Assembly (NCBI GenBank): GCA_947466085.1
Contig: CANIEC010000001.1
Coordinates: 1-64,000 of the forward strand
DNA from: Rhodospirillales bacterium
GTDB taxonomy: Bacteria; Pseudomonadota; Alphaproteobacteria; Reyranellales; Reyranellaceae
Reading direction: 5' to 3'
Length of the DNA: 64,000 nucleotides
The position numbers were made by a program, and so were the translations under genes. This document shows positions 53,000 through 61,752 of this stretch, one piece after another (positions within the stretch are counted from its first letter, which is position 1; every line of letters starts with the position of its first letter). The notes below the pieces were generated by a model. That model did not search any database. It saw only the letters and a program-made list of their open reading frames with translations, and was not told the DNA's origin.

Positions 53000-53821
53000 G
53001 TGAAAGGTCCAGAGGACGATGCCGGCCTGGCCGGCAAGGTAGCGATCATTTCCGGCGGTGGCGCCGTCGGCGACGGGATCGGCAACGGTCGCGCCGCGGC
53101 GATCCTGCTGGCCCGCGCCGGCACCCGCGTGCTGGTGGCCGACCGCGACCTGAAGCTCGCGCAACGCACCGTCGAAATGATCCAGGCCGAGGGTGGCCAG
53201 CATGCCGCGGCCCATGCCGGCGACATGACGCAGGAGGCCGAGTGCAAGAGGCTGGTCGATGCCGCGGTCGACCGCTGGGGACGGCTCGACTTTCTCGACA
53301 ACAATATCGGCATCGGCAGTCGCGGCTCGGTCGTCGACGAGAAGCCCGAGGAGTTTCGTCGCGTGATGCAGGTCAACGTCGAGACGATGTTCCTGCTCTC
53401 CAAGCACGCGATCCCGGCCATGATCAAGACCGCCAAGGGCGGCTCGATCGTGAACATTTCGTCGATCTCGGCGCTGCGGCCGCGCGGCCTCACGACCTAT
53501 ACGACCTCCAAGGCCGCCGTGATCGGCCTCAGCCAGGCGATGGCGGTCGACCATGGCCGCGACAATATCCGCGTGAACTGCATCTGCCCCGGCCCGGTGT
53601 ACACGCCGATGGTCTATGCTCGCGGCAACGGCATGAGCGAGGCCGCGCGCGCCCAGCGTGCCAGAGCCTCCGTCCTCAAGACAGAGGGCACGGGCTGGGA
53701 CATCGGCCACGCGGTGCGCTTCCTGCTGAGCAACCATGCCCGCTACATCACCGGCCAGGTCCTCGTCGTCGACGGCGGTGTGACCCTGCAGGGTCCGGAA
53801 CGCGATTCGCAAGATCACTGA
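53000..53821 (+). CDS. Short-chain dehydrogenase/reductase
   Basis: A 273-aa SDR with an unusual glycine loop (SGGGAVGDGIGNGRA instead of TGxxxGIG) and active-site residues NISSISALRPRGLTTYTTSKAA (Ser, Tyr, Lys). It contains the GTGWDIGHAVRFL stretch also found in the SDR at 54400, so they belong to one subfamily. The GTG start has TAGGAGG in front. Ketone or alcohol substrate unknown. Confidence 0.88.
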   Translation: MKGPEDDAGLAGKVAIISGGGAVGDGIGNGRAAAILLARAGTRVLVADRDLKLAQRTVEMIQAEGGQHAAAHAGDMTQEAECKRLVDAAVDRWGRLDFLDNNIGIGSRGSVVDEKPEEFRRVMQVNVETMFLLSKHAIPAMIKTAKGGSIVNISSISALRPRGLTTYTTSKAAVIGLSQAMAVDHGRDNIRVNCICPGPVYTPMVYARGNGMSEAARAQRARASVLKTEGTGWDIGHAVRFLLSNHARYITGQVLVVDGGVTLQGPERDSQDH

Positions 53822-53843
53822 ATAAGAGGGAGAAACAACCAAG

Positions 53844-54398
53844 ATGGCCCGCCTGCCCTATCTCGAGCCCGACCAGGTCGCGCCCGAGTATCGCGACATG
53901 CTCAAGCGCAACACCAACCTGCACAAGCTTCTGGTCAACTCGCCCGACATGGCGCGGGCCTTCAGCGGGCTGGGCGGCTACATCCGCTTCAAGAGCAAGC
54001 TCGATCCCCGCCTGCGCGAACTGGCCATCCTGCAGGTCGGCTGGCTGGAGAAGTCGGAATACGAATTCACCCACCATGTGAAGATCGGCAAGGAATTCGG
54101 CGTTACCGACGAGGACATCCAGGCCCTGATGGCCGAGACCGAGGGCAAGCCCTCGAAACTCGAGCCGCTCGCCAAGGCGATCCTCAGGGGCGCGCGCGAA
54201 ATGGTGAAGAACCTCGCCATGTCCGACGCCACCTTCGCGGAGATCAAGAAAGAACTGTCCGACGAGCACATGACCGACCTCGTGCTCACCATCGCCTTCT
54301 ACTGCGCCGTCGTCCGCGTGCTCGCCACCATGCAGATCGACAACGAGCCGCAGTACAAGGAAGTGCTCAAACAGTACCCGATCCCGGGAGTGAAGTGA
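53844..54398 (+). CDS. Carboxymuconolactone decarboxylase (CMD) family protein
   Basis: A 184-aa helical protein of the CMD/AhpD fold (LPYLEPDQVAPEYRDML, SKLDPRLRELAILQVGWLEKSEYEFTHH is the core). The CxxC pair of AhpD-type peroxidase partners is absent, so a decarboxylase/lactone role is more likely than a thiol one. It lies between two SDRs of one subfamily and 1 bp before the next start; such SDR-CMD groups recur in catabolic loci of environmental bacteria. Confidence 0.88.
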   Translation: MARLPYLEPDQVAPEYRDMLKRNTNLHKLLVNSPDMARAFSGLGGYIRFKSKLDPRLRELAILQVGWLEKSEYEFTHHVKIGKEFGVTDEDIQALMAETEGKPSKLEPLAKAILRGAREMVKNLAMSDATFAEIKKELSDEHMTDLVLTIAFYCAVVRVLATMQIDNEPQYKEVLKQYPIPGVK

Positions 54399-54399
54399 C

Positions 54400-55200
54400 A
54401 TGCGCCTGAAAGATCGCGTCGCCATCGTCGTCGGCGCCGGACAGAGCCCCGGCGAAGGCATGGGCAACGGCCGCGCCACCGCCCTCACCTTCGCGCGCGA
54501 GGGCGCCAAGGTCCTCTGCGTCGATCACAATCTCGAGTCGGCAAAGGAAACCGTCGAGATGATCGGCGCCAACCAGGGCACGGCAGTCGCCTTCAAGGCC
54601 GACGTGACCAGGGGCGCCGACCTCAAGGCCATGGTCGACGAGACGCATGCGCGCTGGGGCCGGGTCGACATCCTGCACAATAATGTCGGCGTCTCGCTGT
54701 CGGGCGGCGATGCCGAACTGCTCGACATTACCGAGGAAGCCTTCGACCGCTGCACCGCGATCAACCTCAAGAGCTGCATCTTCGCCGCCAAGCACGTGCT
54801 CCCGATCATGCGCGAGCAGCAGAGCGGCGTGATCATCAACATCTCGTCGATGGCTGTGATCACCACCTATCCCTACGTCGCCTACAAGGCGACCAAGTCG
54901 GCGATGGTGTCCTTCACCGAGCAGCTCGCCTACCAGAATGCGCAATACGGCATCCGCGCCAACGTGATCCTGCCGGGATTGATGAACACGCCCATGGCCG
55001 TCGACACGCGGGCCCGGACGTTCAAGAAGAGCCGGGCCGAGGTCGAGGCTGAGCGCGATTCCAAGGTGCCGCTGCGCAAGAAGATGGGCACCGGCTGGGA
55101 CGTCGCCAACGCCGCCCTCTTCCTCGCCTCCGACGAGGCGAGCTTCATCACTGGCGTCACCCTGCCGGTCGATGGCGGCGCCAGCGTGCGGCGCGGCTAG
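54400..55200 (+). CDS. Short-chain dehydrogenase/reductase
   Basis: A 266-aa SDR with a long glycine loop (VVGAGQSPGEGMGNGRATAL) and Ser-Tyr-Lys in NISSMAVITTYPYVAYKATKSA. MGTGWDVANAALFLASDEASFITG is typical of the subfamily shared with the gene at 53000. It starts 1 bp after the CMD stop. Likely NAD-linked; substrate unknown. Confidence 0.9.
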   Translation: MRLKDRVAIVVGAGQSPGEGMGNGRATALTFAREGAKVLCVDHNLESAKETVEMIGANQGTAVAFKADVTRGADLKAMVDETHARWGRVDILHNNVGVSLSGGDAELLDITEEAFDRCTAINLKSCIFAAKHVLPIMREQQSGVIINISSMAVITTYPYVAYKATKSAMVSFTEQLAYQNAQYGIRANVILPGLMNTPMAVDTRARTFKKSRAEVEAERDSKVPLRKKMGTGWDVANAALFLASDEASFITGVTLPVDGGASVRRG

Positions 55201-55227
55201 GGCACGATCCTTGCGTCGGTGAACGCC

Positions 55228-55986
55228 ATGAACCGACTTGCCGGCAAGACCGCCCTCATCACCGGTGCCTCCTCAGGCATCGGCCGTGCCATCGCCAAGA
55301 AGTTCCAGGCGGAAGGGGCGACCCTTCTGCTGATGGACATCACGGAGGCCGTGGTCGAAGGCGGCGAGCCGACCCACAGGATACTGAACGTACCCTTCTT
55401 CCAGGGTGACGTATCGAAAGAGGAGGATGTCGAGGAAGCCGTGCGCCGGGCGGCCCTGCCGACCGGCCGGCTCGACATCGTGGTCAACGACGCCGCCATC
55501 CGATCGGCGAAGAAACTCACCGACACGAGCCTGGAGGAATGGAACCGGGTGATGGAGGTGAACGTCACCGGCGTCTTCCTGATGTGCCGCGCTGCCGTGC
55601 GCCGGATGCTGACCCAGGAGATCCGCAACGAGGCGCGCGGGCGCATCGTCAACATCTCCTCGCAGCACGGCATGATTTCCTCGCCGGAGGATTTCTCCTA
55701 CGGCGTCTCGAAGTCGGCGGTGGTCTACATCACGCGCCAGATCGCCTCGGACTACGGCCGCGACAGCATCATCTGCAACGCCGTGGCGCCGGGGAAAATC
55801 CTCACCGGCAAGACGGGGCGCGCGATCGAACCGCGCTGGATCGACTATTCCCATGCCCGCACGCCGCTGCCGCGCCTCGGCCGCTCCGAGGACGTGGCCA
55901 ATGCCGCCCTGTTCCTCGCCTCCGACGAAGCGACGTTCATCACCGGCGAGAATCTGATGGTCGACGGCGGCTGGATGGCGAACTGA
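55228..55986 (+). CDS. Short-chain dehydrogenase/reductase
   Basis: A 252-aa classical SDR with TGASSGIGRAIAKKF, NDAAIRSAKKL in place of NNAG, and NISSQHGMISSPEDFSYGVSKSA carrying the triad. It differs from the two SDRs upstream by having the canonical Gly motif. A GTG nine bases earlier is another possible start. The third dehydrogenase of the cluster; it may act at a separate step. Confidence 0.88.
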   Translation: MNRLAGKTALITGASSGIGRAIAKKFQAEGATLLLMDITEAVVEGGEPTHRILNVPFFQGDVSKEEDVEEAVRRAALPTGRLDIVVNDAAIRSAKKLTDTSLEEWNRVMEVNVTGVFLMCRAAVRRMLTQEIRNEARGRIVNISSQHGMISSPEDFSYGVSKSAVVYITRQIASDYGRDSIICNAVAPGKILTGKTGRAIEPRWIDYSHARTPLPRLGRSEDVANAALFLASDEATFITGENLMVDGGWMAN

Positions 55987-56011
55987 AACAAAGCCGTGGG
56001 AGGAAGGCGCA

Positions 56012-57130
56012 ATGTGGCGCTACCGCAATCCGGTCGACGTGAAGTTCGGCGCCGGCGTCTTCGAGACGCTCGGCACCGTACTGGCGGGCCGGGCCTACTG
56101 TCTCGTGACCTACGACGATGCCAATGGCGGTGGCGTCTTCGCCGACCTGACCCAACGCGTTGTTGCGTTGGCCGGAACTCCAGCGATCATGGTCCGCAAT
56201 ATCGGCCCCAATCCCGATTTCATCGGGCTCGTGGACTCCTGCCGCACCTATGCCACCGCGACGCGGCCCGTCGAGGCCATCGTGGCGCTGGGCGGCGGGT
56301 CGGTCATGGATGCCGCCAAGGTGCTGGCTGCGGCGTCGGGCGACTTCGAGACGGTGCAGCGCCATCTCGAGACCGGCACGGGCGGCGAGTTGCTCGGGCG
56401 CACGCCGATCATCGCCATTCCCACGACGGCGGGCACAGGCAGCGAGGTCACTTCCTGGGCCACGGTCTGGGACACAAGCGCGATGAAGAAGTATTCGCTG
56501 GCCCGCGAGACGCTCTATCCCGAAGCGGCGCTGGTCGATCCGTTGCTGACGCTCGGCCTGCCGCGCGCCATCACGATCAGCACAGGCCTCGATGCGCTCA
56601 GCCACGCGCTGGAAAGCATCTGGAACGTCAACGCCAACCCGGTGTCGAGTTCGCTCGCAGAGGTCGCTGCGCGAGAGGTGATCGAGGCCCTGCCGCTGCT
56701 GGCCGACGATCTCAGGAACGAGGCGCTGCGCACACGGCTGGCGCGCGCCAGCCTGTTCGCGGGCCTCGCCTTCTCCAACACGCGCACCGCGCTCGCCCAC
56801 TCGCTCTCCTACCACCTGACACTGCACCATGGCGTCCCGCACGGCATTGCCTGCTCGTTCAGCCTGCCCATCGTGATGCGCGCCGTCGCGGGCTGCGACG
56901 CGGCCTGCGATGCCTCGCTCCGGCGCATCTTCGGCAACGACATCGTCGCCGGCGCCGCGCGGCTCGAGACCTTCCTGAAGAAACTCGGCATCTCGCCCGA
57001 TGCCACCGCATACGGCATCGCTGCGCGCGACTGGTCGCGTCTCGTCGACGACGCGCTGGCGGGCGACCGCGGACGCAACTTCATCGGGCGCCGGGAGGCT
57101 GCGCTGAACCCGTCCGGGCTCGTGCCATGA
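56012..57130 (+). CDS. Iron-containing alcohol dehydrogenase
   Basis: A 372-aa group III ADH: GGGSVMDAAKVLA binds NAD, PTTAGTGSEVTSWATVWD is the family signature, and the iron site is made by Asp and His in STGLDALSHALES and His residues in RTALAHSLSYHLTLHHGVPHG. The N-terminus MWRYRNPVDVKFGAG resembles phosphonoacetaldehyde-reductase-like members, but that is only a hint. A GGGAGGAAGG site precedes the ATG. It reduces an aldehyde or oxidises an alcohol in the cluster. Confidence 0.88.
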   Translation: MWRYRNPVDVKFGAGVFETLGTVLAGRAYCLVTYDDANGGGVFADLTQRVVALAGTPAIMVRNIGPNPDFIGLVDSCRTYATATRPVEAIVALGGGSVMDAAKVLAAASGDFETVQRHLETGTGGELLGRTPIIAIPTTAGTGSEVTSWATVWDTSAMKKYSLARETLYPEAALVDPLLTLGLPRAITISTGLDALSHALESIWNVNANPVSSSLAEVAAREVIEALPLLADDLRNEALRTRLARASLFAGLAFSNTRTALAHSLSYHLTLHHGVPHGIACSFSLPIVMRAVAGCDAACDASLRRIFGNDIVAGAARLETFLKKLGISPDATAYGIAARDWSRLVDDALAGDRGRNFIGRREAALNPSGLVP

Positions 57131-57224
57131 TCCGATAGGACAATCCGCCAGCCGGACGGGCGCTCTCGACGGGGGCCCCGCACCGCGTCATCCTCTCTGC
57201 GACGGGGTATGGGAGGAAGAAAAC

Positions 57225-58817
57225 ATGCGGCTATCGATCGGACTACTCGGTGTCGTGGCGGCGCTCGGCCTGTCGGCCGGACCGGCGCTCGCGCAGAAGA
57301 GCGGCGGCACCCTCAAGATGTACTTCCCGGACAATCCGCCGAGCACCTCGATTCACGAGGAGGCGACCACCTCGACGGTCGTGCCCTTCATGGGCATCTA
57401 TAACAACCTGGTCCTCTTCGACCAGCAGATCCCGCAGAACAGCCTCGAGACGATCCGTCCGGATCTCGCCGAAAGCTGGGCATGGAGTGAAGACGGCAAG
57501 AAGCTGACCTTCAAGCTGGTCGGCAATGCCAAGTGGCACGACGGCAAGCCCTTCACCTCGGCTGACGTGAAGTGCACCTGGGACATGCTCAGCGGCAAGA
57601 GCGAGACCCACAAGCTGCGCAAGAACCCACGTTCCTCGTGGTACTGGAACCTCCAGGAGGTCACCACGAACGGCGATCGCGAAGTCACCTTCCATCTCGG
57701 ACAGCCGCAGCCCTCGTTCCTGGTGCTGCTCGCCTCGGGCTACAGCCCGGTCTATTCCTGCCATGTCCCGACAGCGCAGATGCGGACCAAACCGATCGGC
57801 ACCGGCCCCTTCAAGCTCGGCGAATTCAAGCCGAAGGAGATCATCAAGCTCGTCCGTAACCCCGACTACTTCAAGAAGGGCAAACCGTACCTCGACGCCA
57901 TCGAGATGCCGATCGTGCCGGCGCGTGGAACGGCCTTGCTGGGCTTCGTGTCGGGCCGCTACGACATGGCACCGCCCTACGCCGTCACCATCCCGTTGCT
58001 CAAGGACATCAAGGCGCAGGCCGCCAGCGCAATCTGCGAGGTCGCACCGATGAACAACAGCACCAACCTGATCGTGAACAGCACAGCGCCGCCGTTCGAC
58101 AATGCCGACATCCGCCGCGCGATGTTGCTCACCATCGACCGCAAGTCGTTCATCGACATCCTCGCCCAGGGTGCCGGCGAAGCCGGCGGCGTCATGGAGC
58201 CGGCGCCCGGCGGCGTCTGGGGCATGCCCAAGGAGATGTTCGACAAGGTCCAGGGTTACGGGCCCGACGTCGCCAAGAACCGCGCCGAAGCGCAGGCCCT
58301 CATGAAGAAGGCGGGCTACGGGCCCGACAACAGGCTGAAGCTCAAGGTCGCGACCCGCAACCATCTGCTCTATCGCGACCCGGCAGTGATCCTGATCGAC
58401 CAGCTCAAGGAGATCTACATCGACGGCGAGCTCGACCTGGTCGACACCGCCCTGTGGTTCAACAAGGTCGCGCGCAAGGATTACTCGGTCGGCCTCAACA
58501 CGACCGGCAACGGCGTCGACGATCCCGATCAGACCTACTTCGAGCACTACGCTTGCAAGTCGGAACGCAACTATGTCGGCTACTGCAATCCCGAGATCGA
58601 GAAGCTCTTCCCGATCCAGTCGGCCGAGCGCGACATCGAGAAGCGCAGGAAGCTCGTCTGGGAGATCGACAAGCAGATCCTCGAAGAAGGCTTCCGGCCG
58701 ATCATCATGTGGAATGCCGCGGGAAGCTGCTGGCATCCCTACGTGAAGGGTTTCCGCCCGATGGTGAACAGCCTCTACAACGGCTCGCGCTTCGAGGACG
58801 TCTGGCTGGACAAGTAG
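57225..58817 (+). CDS. ABC transporter substrate-binding protein, SBP_bac_5 family
   Basis: A 530-aa periplasmic binding protein of the dipeptide/opine/nickel type. Signal peptide RLSIGLLGVVAALGLSAGPAL with cleavage after ALAQ. Typical family blocks: GTLKMYFPDNPPSTS, LAESWAWSEDGKKLTFKL, WHDGKPFTSADVKCTWDML and DIRRAMLLTIDRKSF. No permease or ATPase follows in the window. It closes the catabolic run and may bring in the substrate of the pathway. Confidence 0.9.
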   Translation: MRLSIGLLGVVAALGLSAGPALAQKSGGTLKMYFPDNPPSTSIHEEATTSTVVPFMGIYNNLVLFDQQIPQNSLETIRPDLAESWAWSEDGKKLTFKLVGNAKWHDGKPFTSADVKCTWDMLSGKSETHKLRKNPRSSWYWNLQEVTTNGDREVTFHLGQPQPSFLVLLASGYSPVYSCHVPTAQMRTKPIGTGPFKLGEFKPKEIIKLVRNPDYFKKGKPYLDAIEMPIVPARGTALLGFVSGRYDMAPPYAVTIPLLKDIKAQAASAICEVAPMNNSTNLIVNSTAPPFDNADIRRAMLLTIDRKSFIDILAQGAGEAGGVMEPAPGGVWGMPKEMFDKVQGYGPDVAKNRAEAQALMKKAGYGPDNRLKLKVATRNHLLYRDPAVILIDQLKEIYIDGELDLVDTALWFNKVARKDYSVGLNTTGNGVDDPDQTYFEHYACKSERNYVGYCNPEIEKLFPIQSAERDIEKRRKLVWEIDKQILEEGFRPIIMWNAAGSCWHPYVKGFRPMVNSLYNGSRFEDVWLDK

Positions 58818-58848
58818 CCGACGCAGCGAATGCCTCTGGACTGCCGGA

Positions 58849-58873
58849 AGCCGCGCCCCGTTGCGCGGCTTTC
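58849..58873 (+). terminator. Rho-independent-type hairpin after the SBP gene
   Basis: AGCCGCG (58849-58855) pairs with CGCGGCT (58864-58870), loop of 8 nt, then TTCGT follows the stem. It lies 31 bp after the stop and would end the 12-kb plus-strand run that starts at the CoA transferase. Confidence 0.55.
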
Positions 58874-58976
58874 GTGCGATGGGAACTGACATCGGCGCGG
58901 CCCTGAGAGTAGTGTCGAAGCCAACGGAGGCCGCGAACAACGCCAGCCCCAGACGACTCTTTCGGGAGGAGCCGAC

Positions 58977-59978
58977 ATGAATTCATCACGACAGCTTCTG
59001 ACACGTCGGCATGCCCTGACGGGAGCGCTGCTTCTCGCGTCGCCACTGCTCGCACCGGGTACGGCGCGGGCGGCCGACTGGCCGGAGCGCCCGATCCGCA
59101 TGATCATCCCGTTCGCCGCGGGTGCCGGCGCCGACACGGTCGGCCGCACTTTCGGCGAGCAGCTCACGAAGGCGCTGGGCCAGCCGGTCGTCATCGACAA
59201 CAAGGGCGGCGCCGGCGGCCTGCTGGGCACCGCGGAGGGCGCGCGGGCGCCGGCCGACGGCTACACGCTGCTGCTCACCTCGCAGGGCGCGACGGTCTTC
59301 AACATGGGTCTCTACAAGTCGCCAGGCTACGATCCGCTGAAGGATCTCATTCCGGTGTCGACGACCGGCATCCTCACGAACGTCATGGTCGTCTCGACCG
59401 CCAACCCGGCCAAGACGGTCGCCGACGTGGTCGCCCAGGCGCGCGCCAAACCGGGCGAACTCACCTACGGGTCGAGCGGCGTCGGCAGCAGCCTCCATAT
59501 GTCGGGCGTGATCCTGGAGCAGCGCACCGGCGTCAAGCTGCAGCACGTGCCCTATCGCGGCGCTCCGGCCGCGGTCCTCGCCGTCATCAATGGCGAAGTT
59601 GCCACGGGCTTCTTCAATGCGCCCACGGTGGTGAGCCAGATCAAGGCCGGCAAGCTGAAGGCGCTGGCCGTTACCACAAAAGATCGCTCTGTCATCCTGC
59701 CCGACGTGCCGACCATGATGGAGGCGGGCATCCCGGACTACGTCGTCGCGACCTGGCTGGGCTTTGCCGTGCCGACCGGCACACCCGCGCCGATCGTGGC
59801 CCGCCTCAACGCCGAGATCGGCCGCATCGCCCAGATGCCGGAGGTAAAGGAGAAGCTCCTGGTCCAGGGCTTCGAGGTGCTGCCGCCCGATACGCCGGCC
59901 GCCGCCCGCAAACTGATTCAGGACGACCAGGCGCTATGGCTGCCCATCATCAAGGCGTCGGGCGCGACGGCGGAGTAG
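58977..59978 (+). CDS. Bug/TctC-family tripartite tricarboxylate receptor
   Basis: A 333-aa periplasmic receptor. N-terminus MNSSRQLLTRRHALTGALLL has a twin-Arg-like RRHAL before a hydrophobic stretch, cleavage near ARAADW. Family motifs: RPIRMIIPFAAGAGADTVGR, VVIDNKGGAGGLLGT, YGSSGVGSSLHMSG. The membrane partners TctA/TctB are not present, as is common for the expanded Bug family. GGGAGGAG precedes the ATG. It ends in direct contact with the convergent DUF1194 gene. Confidence 0.92.
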   Translation: MNSSRQLLTRRHALTGALLLASPLLAPGTARAADWPERPIRMIIPFAAGAGADTVGRTFGEQLTKALGQPVVIDNKGGAGGLLGTAEGARAPADGYTLLLTSQGATVFNMGLYKSPGYDPLKDLIPVSTTGILTNVMVVSTANPAKTVADVVAQARAKPGELTYGSSGVGSSLHMSGVILEQRTGVKLQHVPYRGAPAAVLAVINGEVATGFFNAPTVVSQIKAGKLKALAVTTKDRSVILPDVPTMMEAGIPDYVVATWLGFAVPTGTPAPIVARLNAEIGRIAQMPEVKEKLLVQGFEVLPPDTPAAARKLIQDDQALWLPIIKASGATAE

Positions 59979-60713
59979 TCAGTCCCCCGCCGCCAACTCG
60001 TTGCGCGGGAAGCCCGCGATTTCCTGGATCAGCTTCTTCGTCATCGAGCGGCCGAACGCTTGGTGATTCTCGGCGACGATCGTGAAGGCGCCCGGGCCGC
60101 CGATAACGTTTTCCTGGAAGTACTTTTCCAGTCCGCCCGGTGGATTCGTGTGCTCGGGACGGAACGCTTCCTCGATCGGCGTCAGGATCACCAGTGCGTT
60201 GATCGTGATGTTCTTGGCCACGGCATCGTCGCGCGCGTCGGTGATCGGGCGGCCGCCGATGTTGTTGCCGTCACCCGACACGTCGATGACCCGCCGGTCC
60301 GAGACGAACGGCGCGCGGTCGAACTGTCCCACGGCGAAGTCGATCGCGGCGCTGATCGAGGTGCTGCCGGCAAAAGAGCGGGGCGTCTCGATCAGCCGGT
60401 CGCCGAAGCGGCGCGCCGAGTCGCCATCGCCGATCACCATCCAGTCGATGACGATCTTCTGCATGTTGGCCGACGCCCATTCGACGAAGCACACGGCGAT
60501 ACGTCGATGGGGGCCCGACGTGATGGCCCGTACCACATCGGGGTGGGTGATGGCGGCGGCCGCGCCTTCGCGCTGAAGCCTGAACTTGGGATCGGTGACG
60601 CTGCGCGAGACGTCGGCGGCCAGCACCAGCAGCATGTCGACAGGCTCCGCTGCCCGCGCCGCCGGGGAGACGAACGCCAAGGCCAGCCCCAACAGCGCGA
60701 CAAGCATCTTCAT
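59979..60713 (-). CDS. DUF1194 (von Willebrand-like) exported protein
   Basis: A 244-aa protein with a signal peptide (LVALLGLALAFVSPAARA, residues 1-21). The mature part is a vWA-like domain: LVLAADVSRSVTDPKF with a MIDAS-like DxSxS, GSTSISAAIDFA and VIDVSGDGNNIGG. DUF1194 proteins are conserved in alphaproteobacteria without known function. It ends head-on with the Bug gene (no base between the stops). Confidence 0.87.
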   Translation of the reverse strand: MKMLVALLGLALAFVSPAARAAEPVDMLLVLAADVSRSVTDPKFRLQREGAAAAITHPDVVRAITSGPHRRIAVCFVEWASANMQKIVIDWMVIGDGDSARRFGDRLIETPRSFAGSTSISAAIDFAVGQFDRAPFVSDRRVIDVSGDGNNIGGRPITDARDDAVAKNITINALVILTPIEEAFRPEHTNPPGGLEKYFQENVIGGPGAFTIVAENHQAFGRSMTKKLIQEIAGFPRNELAAGD

Positions 60714-60880
60714 TGCACGCGACCTCTCTCGACGGTTCGACCGAGTATAGATGCCCTCAATCGTGAGCGCGCGGGCGGGCCGTCGGCAAAAGCTCCGCGA
60801 TGACAGCAGTTGCGCAGAAAATCCTGCCCGCCCACGTGACCTACACGCGACACAATTACTATTGCGAATTACTCGCGCAT

Positions 60881-60912
60881 CTGGATATTTTGCTGCACTG
60901 CACTATATCCAG
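60881..60912. promoter_or_regulatory. Inverted repeat in the AT-rich promoter of the ferredoxin reductase gene
   Basis: CTGGATAT (60881-60888) and ATATCCAG (60905-60912) are perfect inverses spaced by 16 bp, 43 bp before the GTG start. Just upstream AATTACT occurs twice with a 13-bp period (60854, 60867). The region is AT-richer than anything near it, as expected for a promoter and operator. No named factor can be assigned. Confidence 0.45.
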
Positions 60913-60955
60913 TCGCTGCCGGCAATAGGCCGGCTCGTTGCGTAGGAGCGTTTGC

Positions 60956-61726
60956 GTGAGTGCGTTGAGAAACGAGACCGTTTTGTCGGTGCATCACTGG
61001 ACCGACGAGTTGTTCAGCTTCCGGACCACCCGCGACAAGGGGTTCCGCTTCGCCAGCGGTCAGTTCACGATGATCGGCCTCAAGGTCGAGGGAAAGCCAG
61101 TGCTCCGGGCCTACTCGATCGCCAGCCCCCATTACGTGGACGAGCTGGAGTTCTTCTCGATCAAGGTGCCCGACGGCAAGCTCACCTCGCACCTCAAGAA
61201 CCTGGTGCCGGGCGATCCCGTGCTGGTCGGCGCCAAGGCCGTCGGCACGCTGCTGCTCGACAGCTTGACCCCCGGCCGCAATCTCTACCTGCTGGGCACC
61301 GGCACCGGCCTCGCCCCCTTCCTGTCGATCGTGCGCGATCCGGAAGTCTACGAGCATTACGAGAAGGTCATCTTGGTCCATGGCTGCCGCCACGTCCGCG
61401 ACCTCGCCTACCGCTCGGCGCTGGCTGACGAACTGCCGGCCGACGAGATCCTGGGCGACATGGTGCGCGACAAGCTCGTCTACTATCCGACCGTGACCCG
61501 CGAGCCCTTCAAGTATCGCGGCCGCATCTCCCACCTGATCGAGAACGGCACCCTGGCGAAGGACGTGGGCCTGCCGCCGATGTCGCGCGAGAACGACAGG
61601 TTCATGCTGTGCGGCAGCGTCCAGATGCTGGCCGACATCCGCGCCCTGCTCGAGGGCATGGGCCTCAGGGAGGGCAGCACCACCACCCCGGGCGAGTTCG
61701 TCGTCGAAAAGGCCTTCGTCGAGTAA
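60956..61726 (+). CDS. fpr: Ferredoxin/flavodoxin-NADP+ reductase
   Basis: A 256-aa FAD/NADPH oxidoreductase of the bacterial FPR subclass. FAD: VLRAYSIASPHY; NADP: LLGTGTGLAPFLSIV; C-terminus EFVVEKAFVE typical of subclass I alphaproteobacterial FPR. It passes electrons between NADPH and ferredoxin or flavodoxin and is often induced by oxidative stress. The GTG at 60956 is preferred because TAGGAGCG precedes it by 7 bp. It is divergent from the DUF1194 gene across 242 bp. Confidence 0.92.
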   Translation: MSALRNETVLSVHHWTDELFSFRTTRDKGFRFASGQFTMIGLKVEGKPVLRAYSIASPHYVDELEFFSIKVPDGKLTSHLKNLVPGDPVLVGAKAVGTLLLDSLTPGRNLYLLGTGTGLAPFLSIVRDPEVYEHYEKVILVHGCRHVRDLAYRSALADELPADEILGDMVRDKLVYYPTVTREPFKYRGRISHLIENGTLAKDVGLPPMSRENDRFMLCGSVQMLADIRALLEGMGLREGSTTTPGEFVVEKAFVE

Positions 61727-61752
61727 ACGCCCCCCCGATTGGGAACCTCTTG

